Below, piece by piece: positions 53,889 to 62,055 of a stretch of DNA of 64,000 bases (position 1 is the first letter of the stretch; each line of letters starts with the position of its first letter). The DNA is from PALSA-911 sp963743035 (GTDB taxonomy: Bacteria > Pseudomonadota > Alphaproteobacteria > Acetobacterales > Acetobacteraceae), in the NCBI GenBank assembly GCA_963743035.1, contig CAVUOB010000002.1, positions 62,001-126,000 of the forward strand, read 5' to 3'. The translations under genes and the position numbers were made by a program. The notes under the pieces are model-generated. The model did no database searches. It was given only the letters and a program-made list of their open reading frames with translations, and was not told where the DNA came from.

Positions 53889-55688
53889 ATGTCTCGTCCA
53901 GTCTGGCTGAAGCCGCCCTCCCCGGGCGGCCTTCGCACCGAGGCGGGACCACGGCCCACCGGTCCCGCCACGCGTCGCGACGAGGCGAGCGGCGGTTTGG
54001 TCGACGCATGGGATCTGGCCGCCGTTGCGCTGGTTCTCGCCGTGGCGGTCGTCCTGGCAATCGGCGCGGTCGGAACCTTCGCGCCGCTTGCGGACATCAA
54101 GGCCACGCCCGTTTCGCTCGATCCCGTCCTGCTGCCCGGGTACGCGGTCAGGACCGTGTTGCGCATGCTCGCAGCCATGGCCGCGAGCCTGGTCTTCACG
54201 CTGATCTACGGAACATTGGCCGCGAAAAGCCGGCGGGCGGGAGTCGTTCTCGTACCCTTGCTCGATATCCTCCAATCCGTGCCGGTTCTGGGCTATCTGT
54301 CGTTTACCGTGACGTTCTTCCTGTTGCTGTTTCCGAATCGGGTATTCGGGGCCGAGTTGGCGTCGATCTTCGCCATCTTCACCAGCCAGGCCTGGAACAT
54401 GGCCTTCAGCTTCTACCAGGCCTTGCGCACTGTGCCGCGTGACCTCGATGAGGCAAGCCAGGCGTTTCGATTCTCGTCCTGGCAACGCTTCTGGCGTCTT
54501 GAATTCCCCTTCGCCGTGCCTGGGCTGGTGTGGAACATGATGATGAGCATGTCCGGCGGCTGGTTCTTTGTCGTTGCCTCCGAAGCGATCACGGTCGGCG
54601 ACCAGCAGATCATGCTGCCGGGAATCGGCTCGTATGTGGCCCTGGCGATCCAGCAGGAAAACCTGGCTGCGATCGGCGCGGCCATTCTCGCGATGACCGT
54701 GGTGATACTGATCTACGACCAGCTGCTATTCCGGCCATTGGTCGTATGGGCCGATAATTTTCGCGCCGAGCAGACCGCGGCGCAGACCACGCCCCATTCC
54801 TGGTTTCTGCAACTGCTTCGGCGCTCGCGCACGATACACCTCGGGGCGCGCCCCGTGGCATTCGGCATGCGCCGCCTGTTCCGGGCCCGGCTGCTCAACT
54901 TCATGCCGGCCACGGGCTTGTCAGCCCGCCGGTCACGCAACAGCCGTTTACTGGATCTGGCATGGTATGTCGGAGTGGGGGCGGCGACGGCCTGGATCGT
55001 CAGCATCGTCGTCCGGTATGTGGCGACCGGGGTGGGCTGGCACGATGTTTGGATCGCCGTACGGCTGGGCTCTTTCACGCTCCTGCGGGTGGCGAGCCTG
55101 ATCACGCTGGCCTCGCTGATCTGGGTGCCGGTTGGCGTCATGATCGGGCTGCGTCCGAAGCTCGCGGAGCGTATTCAGCCGCTGGCGCAGTTTCTGGCGG
55201 CCTTCCCCGCCAACCTGCTGTTTCCGTTCTTTGTCATTCCCATCGTCCGGTTTGGCCTCAACGCCGATATCTGGCTCAGCCCGCTGATGATTCTGGGAAC
55301 GCAGTGGTACATCCTGTTCAACGTCATCGCCGGCGCCACCGCCTACCCGACCGATTTTCTGGAGACAGCGAAGAACTTTCACTTTCGCGGCTGGCAATGG
55401 TGGCGCATCGCCATTCTACCGGGGATCTTTCCCTATTTTATCACCGGGGCGATCACCGCCTCCGGCGGCGCCTGGAACGCGAGCATCGTGTCGGAGGTGG
55501 CATCCTGGGGATCGGATCACCTGACGGCCCATGGCCTTGGCGCCTACATCGCCCAGATGACGGTCGCGGGCGATTATCCGCGTATCGTGCTCGGCATCGC
55601 CGTGATGTCGGCTTTCGTGGTCTTCTTCAACCGTCTGCTGTGGCGGCCGCTCTATGCCTACAGTGAGCGCAATTTCCGGCTGGACTGA
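53889..55688 (+). CDS. ABC transporter permease, fused double-domain NitT/TauT type
   Basis: 599-residue membrane protein with about twelve hydrophobic segments and two permease domains. EAA-type loops are DLDEASQAFRFSSWQRFWRL in the first half and DFLETAKNFHFRGWQWWRI in the second. The first 40 residues are polar and proline-rich. It is paired with the ATPase 11 bases later. No binding protein of the NitT/TauT family is adjacent. Inferred role: uptake of an anion such as a sulfonate or nitrate-like compound. Confidence 0.9.
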   Translation: MSRPVWLKPPSPGGLRTEAGPRPTGPATRRDEASGGLVDAWDLAAVALVLAVAVVLAIGAVGTFAPLADIKATPVSLDPVLLPGYAVRTVLRMLAAMAASLVFTLIYGTLAAKSRRAGVVLVPLLDILQSVPVLGYLSFTVTFFLLLFPNRVFGAELASIFAIFTSQAWNMAFSFYQALRTVPRDLDEASQAFRFSSWQRFWRLEFPFAVPGLVWNMMMSMSGGWFFVVASEAITVGDQQIMLPGIGSYVALAIQQENLAAIGAAILAMTVVILIYDQLLFRPLVVWADNFRAEQTAAQTTPHSWFLQLLRRSRTIHLGARPVAFGMRRLFRARLLNFMPATGLSARRSRNSRLLDLAWYVGVGAATAWIVSIVVRYVATGVGWHDVWIAVRLGSFTLLRVASLITLASLIWVPVGVMIGLRPKLAERIQPLAQFLAAFPANLLFPFFVIPIVRFGLNADIWLSPLMILGTQWYILFNVIAGATAYPTDFLETAKNFHFRGWQWWRIAILPGIFPYFITGAITASGGAWNASIVSEVASWGSDHLTAHGLGAYIAQMTVAGDYPRIVLGIAVMSAFVVFFNRLLWRPLYAYSERNFRLD

Positions 55689-55699
55689 AAGGAGACGCG

Positions 55700-57025
55700 A
55701 TGCTTGAGGCTGCGAATGCGGGCGGCATTGTGGGCGAGGTCGAACTCGAGCTCCGGCATGTCCGGCAGGCCTATCCGAAGCCCTCCGGCGAGCCCCTGGT
55801 GGTCCTGGACGACATCGATTTGAGCCTGCACACCGACGAGATCGTCGGGCTGCTCGGGCGCTCCGGCTGCGGCAAATCCACCCTGCTTCGCATCGTAGCG
55901 GGTCTGGTGCCCCCGGTCAGTGGCGAGGTCCGTTACCGCGGAGGTGTCGTGCGGGGCCCGGCGGAAGGCATTGCCATGGTTTTCCAGACCTTCGCCCTGT
56001 TTCCCTGGCTGACGGTGCTGGAGAATGTTCAGGCTGGCCTGGATGCGATCGGCGTGGCGGAAAGCGAGGCCCGGAGGCGGGCATTGGCGGTCATCGATAT
56101 GATCGGTCTCGACGGGTTCGAGAATGCCTATCCGAGGGAGCTCTCCGGCGGCATGCGCCAGCGCGTCGGCTTCGCGCGGGCCATGGTCGTCAATCCCACG
56201 ATCCTGTTGATGGATGAGCCGTTTTCGGCACTCGACGTGCTCACCGGCGAGACATTGAGAAGCGAGTTCATGGAGTTGTGGACGGCTCGGCACCTGCCGA
56301 TCAAGTCGGTCCTGCTGGTGACCCATAATATCGAGGAGGCGGTATTCATGTGCGATCGCATCCTCATCCTGTCTTCCAATCCGGGCCGCATCGCCGCGGA
56401 GATCGTGGTGCCGCTTGCCCGCCCGCGCAACCGGATCGCCACCGCGTTTCGCGACGTGGTGGACGACATCTACAGCCGTATGACGGCCGGCCCCGCCCCG
56501 GCCATCGGCAACAAACAGCCGGAGCCGCTTGCGAGCATCAGCACAAGGCTGCCGATCCTGTCGGGACCGCGGATCATCGGCATGGCGGAAGTGTTGTCGG
56601 GCCCCCCCTTCGGCGGCCATGCGGACCTGCCCGCACTGGCGGCGCGGCTGCATCTTGGGACGAACGATCTCCTTCGCCTGGCGGAGATGACGCAGATGAT
56701 GGGCTTTGCCGAACTGCACGACGGCAATCTGCACCTGACGGCGGCGGGGCAGGCGCTGGCCATGGCCGACATCGCGGGCCGGAAGCACATGTTTGCCGAT
56801 CACTTGCTGCGCTCGGTCCCGCTGGCGGCGCATATCCGTCGGGTCCTCGATGAGCGGCCCGGCCACACGGCACCCCGCAGCCGCTTCCTCGGCGAGCTGG
56901 AAGACCATTTGAGCACCGAGGATGCTCAGCACACGCTGAGTGCCGTTATCGGCTGGGGACGGTATGCGGAATGCTTTGCCTACGATCATCCGCGCCGGAT
57001 GTTCAGCCTGGAAAATCCGCACTGA
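55700..57025 (+). CDS. NitT/TauT-type ABC ATPase with C-terminal AAA-associated domain
   Basis: 441-residue ATPase. Walker A is GRSGCGKST, the signature LSGGMRQRVGFARAM, Walker B ILLMDEPFSALD and the H-loop LVTHNIEEAVF. From about residue 290 a further domain follows (MAEVLSGPPFGGHADLPALA, FAELHDGNLHLTAAGQALA), as in the ATPases with an extra AAA-associated C-terminal domain. Such ATPases usually pair with a fused permease, as here. AAAGGAGACGCG precedes ATG 55700. Confidence 0.92.
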   Translation: MLEAANAGGIVGEVELELRHVRQAYPKPSGEPLVVLDDIDLSLHTDEIVGLLGRSGCGKSTLLRIVAGLVPPVSGEVRYRGGVVRGPAEGIAMVFQTFALFPWLTVLENVQAGLDAIGVAESEARRRALAVIDMIGLDGFENAYPRELSGGMRQRVGFARAMVVNPTILLMDEPFSALDVLTGETLRSEFMELWTARHLPIKSVLLVTHNIEEAVFMCDRILILSSNPGRIAAEIVVPLARPRNRIATAFRDVVDDIYSRMTAGPAPAIGNKQPEPLASISTRLPILSGPRIIGMAEVLSGPPFGGHADLPALAARLHLGTNDLLRLAEMTQMMGFAELHDGNLHLTAAGQALAMADIAGRKHMFADHLLRSVPLAAHIRRVLDERPGHTAPRSRFLGELEDHLSTEDAQHTLSAVIGWGRYAECFAYDHPRRMFSLENPH

Positions 57026-57179
57026 TACAGGCGGCGATGGATCATGGCTGGGCGGACACTGAAGGTCCGAGCGACCTCGCCGATGGATCTGCCCCATCGC
57101 CGATGCGGCGCGCAAATTGCGTGCGCCCCCCCCGAACGGCTAATCTCCCCGCAGCCAAACCCCCCAAGGGAGAAAACCA

Positions 57180-58349
57180 ATGACCGAAGCCTGTATCGTC
57201 GGCTGGGCGCATAGCCAATTCGGCAAGCTCGAGGATCCCGATGTCGAAAGCCTGATCGGCAAGGTCGCCGGGGCGGCGATCGCCGATGCCGGGATTTCCC
57301 CGTCCGAGGTCGACGCGGTGTTCGTCAGCCTGTTCAACAACGGCTTCTCCAATCAGGATTTCCCGTCCTCCCTGGTCATGCAGCTGCTGCCGGAGCTGCG
57401 TTTCAAACCCTCCACGCGCTATGAGAACGCCTGCGCCTCCGGCTCGGCGGCGGTGCATGGCGCGCGCGACTGGCTGGCCGCCGGGCGCGGCCGCTTTGCG
57501 CTGGTGATCGGCGCCGAGAAGATGACCGCGACCCCCGGCGCCAAGGTCGGCGATATCCTGCTGAGCGCTGCGTATCGGAAAGAAGAGGGCGACATTCCCG
57601 CTGGATTCGCCGGCGTGTTCGGCCGCATCGCGGAAAGATATTTCCAGCGCTACGGCGACCAGTCCGACGCGCTGGCGGCGATCGCGGCGAAGAACCACAA
57701 GAACGGCGTGGACAATCCCTATGCGCAGATGCGCAAGGACCTCGGCTTCGAGTTCTGCCGCAACGTCTCCGAGCGCAACCCCTATGTCGCGGCACCGCTG
57801 AAGCGCACCGATTGCTCGCTGGTGTCAGACGGCGCCGCGGCAATGATCCTGACCGACGAGGACACCGCGCGCACGATGAACAAGGCGATCCGCTTCCGCG
57901 CCGCCGTGCATGTGAACGACTTCCTGCCGATCAGCAAACGCGACATCACCGCGTTCGAGGGGGCGGCGAAGGCCTGGCAGATGGCGCTGGATCAGGCCGG
58001 GCTGAAGTTGGAAGACCTGTCCTTCGTCGAAAGCCATGACTGCTTCACGATCGCGGAATTGCTGGAATACGAGGCGATGGGCCTGACCGCCCCCGGCCAG
58101 GGCGCGCGCGCGGTGCTGGAAGGCTGGACCGCGAAGGACGGCAGGCTGCCGGTGAACCCCTCCGGCGGGCTGAAATCCAAGGGCCACCCGATCGGCGCCA
58201 CCGGCGTTTCGATGCACGCCATCACCGCCATGCAGCTCGCCGGCGAGGCCGGGGACATGCAGCTGCCCAAGGCCGACCGTGCCGGCGTGTTCAACATGGG
58301 CGGGGCGGCGGTGGCCAATTACGTCTCCATCCTGGAGCCGCTGCGCTGA
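57180..58349 (+). CDS. Thiolase (acetyl-CoA acetyltransferase, SCP2-type)
   Basis: 389-residue thiolase that cleaves 3-oxoacyl-CoA or forms C-C bonds. The nucleophile Cys85 is in YENACASGSAAVHGA. The His of SFVESHDCFTIAEL and the region NPSGGLKSKGHPIGATGVS are present. The sequence is of the SCP2-like, unconventional thiolase type. GGGAGAAAACCA precedes the ATG. Its stop falls in the first copy of a 15-bp repeat that extends to the next gene, an acyl-CoA ligase. Confidence 0.93.
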   Translation: MTEACIVGWAHSQFGKLEDPDVESLIGKVAGAAIADAGISPSEVDAVFVSLFNNGFSNQDFPSSLVMQLLPELRFKPSTRYENACASGSAAVHGARDWLAAGRGRFALVIGAEKMTATPGAKVGDILLSAAYRKEEGDIPAGFAGVFGRIAERYFQRYGDQSDALAAIAAKNHKNGVDNPYAQMRKDLGFEFCRNVSERNPYVAAPLKRTDCSLVSDGAAAMILTDEDTARTMNKAIRFRAAVHVNDFLPISKRDITAFEGAAKAWQMALDQAGLKLEDLSFVESHDCFTIAELLEYEAMGLTAPGQGARAVLEGWTAKDGRLPVNPSGGLKSKGHPIGATGVSMHAITAMQLAGEAGDMQLPKADRAGVFNMGGAAVANYVSILEPLR

Positions 58350-58420
58350 AAGACCCGGCATTGGAAGACCCGTCATTGGAAGGCCCGTCATTGGAAGACC
58401 CGTCATTGGAAGACCGGGCG
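58346..58420 (+). repeat. Five 15-bp tandem repeats bridging thiolase and ligase genes
   Basis: The units at 58346, 58361, 58376, 58391 and 58406 follow the consensus TTGGAAGACCCGTCA, with the first and last diverged. The first holds the thiolase stop (TGA 58347-58349) and the last ends at the ATG of the ligase. Each inner copy begins with TTG in the ligase frame and encodes LEDPS, so a longer N-terminus of variable length is possible. Confidence 0.9.
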
Positions 58421-59971
58421 ATGATCCCGACCAGCAACCTCGCGCATCTGCTGGCGCAGACCGCGAGGCGCTTCCCCGACCGCCCGGCGCTGATCTGGCG
58501 GGACACCACCTGGACTTGGGCGGAGCTTGCCGCCCGCGTCCAGGCGGCCGCCGGGGCGCTGCGGGCGCGCGGCATTGCCAAGGGCGACCGCGTGCTGGTG
58601 CACGCGCGCAACGCCAACGCCGTGATCGAGACGATGTGGGCGTGCTGGACGATCGGCGCGGTCTGGGTGCCGACCAATTTCCGCCTGACCCCGCCGGAGG
58701 TCGCCTATCTCGCGCAATCCTCCGGCGCCTCCGCCCATATTTTCGATAGCGCCTTCCCCGAGCACGAGCGTGCGGCGCGGGAGGCGAACCCGGCCGCGCA
58801 TCTACACATTGGCATCGGCGGCGGCGATCTGGACTGGGAGGCGCTGGCGGCCGATCGCGCCGCGGCAGTGAAGCACGGCGTGGATGTCGATCGCGACGAT
58901 CCCGCCTGGTTCTTCTACACCTCCGGCACCACGGGCCGGCCGAAGGCGGGCGTGCTGACGCACGGCCAGTTGGAATTCGTGGTGACAAATCACCTCTGTG
59001 ACCTCATGCCCGGCACGACCGAGCAGGACGCCTCCCTGGTGGTCGCGCCGCTGTCGCACGGCGCCGGCATCCATGCGCTGAGCCAGGTGGCGCGCGGCGC
59101 GGTGACGGTGCTGCTGAGCGGCGAGCGGTTGGACTGCGAGGAAGCCTGGGCGCTGGTGGAACGCCATCGCATCACCAACATGTTCACCGTGCCGACCATC
59201 CTGACCATGCTGACCCGGCACGCTTCGGTGGACGAGTACGATCATTCCAGCCTGCGCTACGTCATCTATGCCGGCGCACCGATGTACCGGGCCGATCAGA
59301 TCCACGCCCTGCGGAAACTCGGCAGGGTGCTGGTGCAGTATTTCGGCCTCGGCGAGGTCACCGGCAACATCACCGTCCTGCCGCCGGCGCTGCACAGCGT
59401 CGATGACGACATGCCGGTCGGCAGCTGCGGCTTTCCGCGCACGGGGATGGAGATCGCCATCCTCGACAATGACGCCAACCGGTTGGATGCGAATGAAACC
59501 GGCGAGATCTGCGTCCGCGGACCGGCGGTGTTCGCTGGCTATTACGCCAACGCGGAGGCGACCCGGAAGGCCATGGCGCATGGCTGGTTCCATACCGGCG
59601 ATCTCGGCCATCTCGATGCGCGGGGCTTCCTGTACATCACCGGCCGCCAGTCCGACATGTACATCTCCGGCGGATCGAACGTGTATCCGCGCGAGATCGA
59701 GGAGGCCCTGCTGACCCACCCCGCGGTGGCGGAGGCCTGCGTGCTCGGCCTTCCGCATCCGAAATGGGGGGAGTCCGGCGTGGCCGTGCTGGTGCTGACG
59801 CAGGAAGTCGGGGATGGCGAACTGCTGCGCCATCTGGACGGAAGGATCGCCAAGTACAAATGGCCCACCCGCTTCGTGCGCTGGGCGGAGCTGCCCAAAT
59901 CCGGCTACGGCAAGGTGGTCAAGCGGGACGTGAAACGGATGCTGGAAGCAGCGGGCGTCGCGGTCGATTGA
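58421..59971 (+). CDS. Fatty-acyl/acid-CoA ligase (AMP-forming)
   Basis: 516-residue AMP-dependent CoA ligase. The P-loop motif is YTSGTTGRPKAGVLTHGQ, and FGLGEVTGNI and GWFHTGDLGH are A5/A7-like motifs. The C-terminal Lys is in PKSGYGKVVKRDV. ATG 58421 is preferred; in-frame TTG codons in the 15-bp repeat could extend the N-terminus by up to 20 residues (LEDPS repeats). It activates the acid that the thiolase and dehydrogenases then process. Confidence 0.93.
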   Translation: MIPTSNLAHLLAQTARRFPDRPALIWRDTTWTWAELAARVQAAAGALRARGIAKGDRVLVHARNANAVIETMWACWTIGAVWVPTNFRLTPPEVAYLAQSSGASAHIFDSAFPEHERAAREANPAAHLHIGIGGGDLDWEALAADRAAAVKHGVDVDRDDPAWFFYTSGTTGRPKAGVLTHGQLEFVVTNHLCDLMPGTTEQDASLVVAPLSHGAGIHALSQVARGAVTVLLSGERLDCEEAWALVERHRITNMFTVPTILTMLTRHASVDEYDHSSLRYVIYAGAPMYRADQIHALRKLGRVLVQYFGLGEVTGNITVLPPALHSVDDDMPVGSCGFPRTGMEIAILDNDANRLDANETGEICVRGPAVFAGYYANAEATRKAMAHGWFHTGDLGHLDARGFLYITGRQSDMYISGGSNVYPREIEEALLTHPAVAEACVLGLPHPKWGESGVAVLVLTQEVGDGELLRHLDGRIAKYKWPTRFVRWAELPKSGYGKVVKRDVKRMLEAAGVAVD

Positions 59972-60017
59972 CCGACCCGTTTCACTGCCGCATCGTCGGC
60001 TGCCAGGAGGGCCCATC

Positions 60018-60386
60018 ATGAGCGCACCGATCGACACCGGCGTGATCGAGAGCTATCACGCCCATGTCTATTACGACCCCGCCACCACCAAGCACATCGC
60101 GGCCACGCTGCGGCAATGGGTGGAGGAGCGGTTTTCCGTGCGGATGGGCCGCTGGCACGATGTGCCGGTCGGGCCGCACCCACAGGCGATGTACCAGATC
60201 GCCTTCGATGCCCCGCTGTTCCCAACCCTGGTGCCGTTCATCATGCTCAACCGCATGGGGCTGACCGTGCTGGTGCATCCGGAAACCGGCCGCCCGCGCG
60301 ACGACCATCTGCTGCACCCGGTCTGGATGGGCGCCGTGCTGGCGTTGAAGGGCGATACCCTGCCGGAGGTGAGCAAACCGGGCTGA
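60018..60386 (+). CDS. DOPA 4,5-dioxygenase-family protein
   Basis: 122-residue protein of the small DOPA 4,5-dioxygenase family (plant/fungal DODA relatives, non-haem iron). Conserved features are ESYHAHVYYD (His-x-His), RMGRWHDVPVGPHPQAMYQI and HPETGRPRDDHLLHPVWMG. It sits between the CoA ligase and the hydroxy-acid oxidase, 46 bases after the ligase, hence probably cotranscribed. It may open a catechol ring in an aromatic pathway, but the substrate is not proven. Confidence 0.9.
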   Translation: MSAPIDTGVIESYHAHVYYDPATTKHIAATLRQWVEERFSVRMGRWHDVPVGPHPQAMYQIAFDAPLFPTLVPFIMLNRMGLTVLVHPETGRPRDDHLLHPVWMGAVLALKGDTLPEVSKPG

Positions 60387-60452
60387 GGCGCTTCTTGGCG
60401 CCAGTTGACAGAGAGGCTGCCCGGTTCATCATCTCCGTAACGGGGGAAAGCC

Positions 60453-61646
60453 ATGGCCGCACTGGATGATTGCCACAACATCTTCGACCTGCGCGCCGCC
60501 GCGCAGAAGAAGCTGCCCAAGGGCGTGTTCGAGTTCGTCGATCGTGGCACGGAGGACGAGGTCGCGCTGCGCAACAACCGCGCGGCGTTCGAGCGGCTGA
60601 AGCTGAAGCACCGTGCGCTGATCGACGTGTCCGGCCGGACGATGGAAACCATGCTGTTCGGCAAGCCCGCCGGCATGCCGATGGCGATCGCGCCGACCGG
60701 CGCCGCCGGCCTGTGCTGGTACGAGGGCGAGCTGGAGCTGGCCAAGGCCGCCGCCGCCGCGCGGATCCCGTTCACCTTGGCCACGGGGTCCATGACCTCG
60801 ATGGAAAAGATCGCCAAGGAAGCCGCCGGCCGGCTGTGGTTCCAGCTCTATGTCTGGAAGGAGCGAAAACTCTCCTACGAGTTGATCGAGCGGGCGAAGA
60901 ATTGCGGCTTCGAGGCGCTGATCATCACCGTCGACACGATCGTGCCGCCGAACCGCGAATACAATGCCAAGAACGGTTTCAACATGCCGTTCCACCCCAA
61001 TTTCACCGCGGTGACGGATATGATGGCGCACCCGGCCTGGCTGGCGAAGGTGATGTTCAAATACCTCGCCACCACGGGCATGCCGCGCTACGAGAACTAT
61101 CCCGGCAAGCTGAAGCGCTCCATCCGCTCCGACCCCGCCACCGGCGCGATCATGCGCCAGGACAGCCTGTCCTGGGACGATATCCGCATCTTCCGCGACA
61201 TGTGGCCGGGCATCCTGATGGTGAAGGGGATCAACCGGCCCGATGACGCGGTGAAGGCCACCGAATACGGTGTGGACGGCATCATCGTGTCCAACCACGG
61301 CGGGCGGAACATGGACAGCGCGGTCGCCTCGATCGACGCCCTGCCGGAAATCGCCGAGGCCGTCGGCACCAGGGGCACGGTGATCCTGGATAGCGGCGTG
61401 CGCCGCGGCTCGGACATCGCCAAGGCGCTGGCGCTCGGCGCCAAGGCGGTGCTGACCGGCCGCGCCACGCTGTACGGCACCGCCGTCGCCGGCCAGGCTG
61501 GGGCCGCGAAGGCGGTCAACGTGATCCGCAAGGAGCTGGACAACACGATGGCCTATTGCGGCTGCAACACGGTGGACGAGATCACCACCGACATCCTATT
61601 CGGCGGCCGAGAACGCAACACCGCGGCGGAGTTCGTCGGGGGCTAG
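60453..61646 (+). CDS. FMN-dependent alpha-hydroxy-acid oxidase/dehydrogenase (LldD/GOX type)
   Basis: 397-residue TIM-barrel flavoenzyme that oxidises L-2-hydroxy acids (lactate, glycolate, mandelate). The FMN region is PMAIAPTGAAGLCW, and the active-site histidine and arginine are in IIVSNHGGRNMDS (about residues 277-289). Also present are LDSGVRRGSDIAKALALGA and YVWKERK. ACGGGGGAAAGCC precedes ATG 60453. A hairpin with T-rich tail follows the stop. Confidence 0.93.
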   Translation: MAALDDCHNIFDLRAAAQKKLPKGVFEFVDRGTEDEVALRNNRAAFERLKLKHRALIDVSGRTMETMLFGKPAGMPMAIAPTGAAGLCWYEGELELAKAAAAARIPFTLATGSMTSMEKIAKEAAGRLWFQLYVWKERKLSYELIERAKNCGFEALIITVDTIVPPNREYNAKNGFNMPFHPNFTAVTDMMAHPAWLAKVMFKYLATTGMPRYENYPGKLKRSIRSDPATGAIMRQDSLSWDDIRIFRDMWPGILMVKGINRPDDAVKATEYGVDGIIVSNHGGRNMDSAVASIDALPEIAEAVGTRGTVILDSGVRRGSDIAKALALGAKAVLTGRATLYGTAVAGQAGAAKAVNVIRKELDNTMAYCGCNTVDEITTDILFGGRERNTAAEFVGG

Positions 61647-61652
61647 GCAAGG

Positions 61653-61676
61653 CTGGGGCTCCGGCCCCGGTATTTT
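61653..61676 (+). terminator. Intrinsic terminator after the hydroxy-acid oxidase
   Basis: The stem CTGGGGC/GCCCCGG with loop TCCG is followed by TATTTT, beginning 7 bases after the stop codon. It is the clearest rho-independent terminator in the window. Confidence 0.75.
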
Positions 61677-62055
61677 CTGACCGAGCGGACAAACGAAGAA
61701 AGCACGCATCCGTGCTGGCTATCTTCGAAGGTGCGGCTCGCGGCCATTGATACCATAGGAAACCGATACGCGGCGACCGGGCAAATACCGCCCCCCGGCG
61801 GGAGACGACATCAATCTTCCGCTATCGTACTGTCTTTGGCGTGGGCTTCGGTGGTAACGTACAGGTAACGCTGGCCTGGACGGGGCCATGCGGGGTGTCA
61901 AGCTGCGCCCTCTTTTGGCGCCGGTACGCCTTCTTCGCCTGAGACACCCTGTCCTGGGGGTGCGGGGCCGCCGACGAGAGACGGCCCATGTCACGGATAG
62001 GGGTCGAGCAACGCGTGTCTTCGCCTGCAATCAGCGAATGAAAAGGAGGAAAAGA
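61677..62055. other. Non-coding region before the sulfatase gene
   Basis: No convincing gene. GGTAACG occurs at 61853-61859 and 61864-61870, 11 bases apart (one helical turn), a candidate regulator site. The sequence TTGATACCATAGG near 61747 has no matching -10 box. The open frame on the minus strand is partly antisense to the sulfatase and shows no known domain. AAAGGAGGAAAAG precedes the sulfatase start. Confidence 0.5.
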
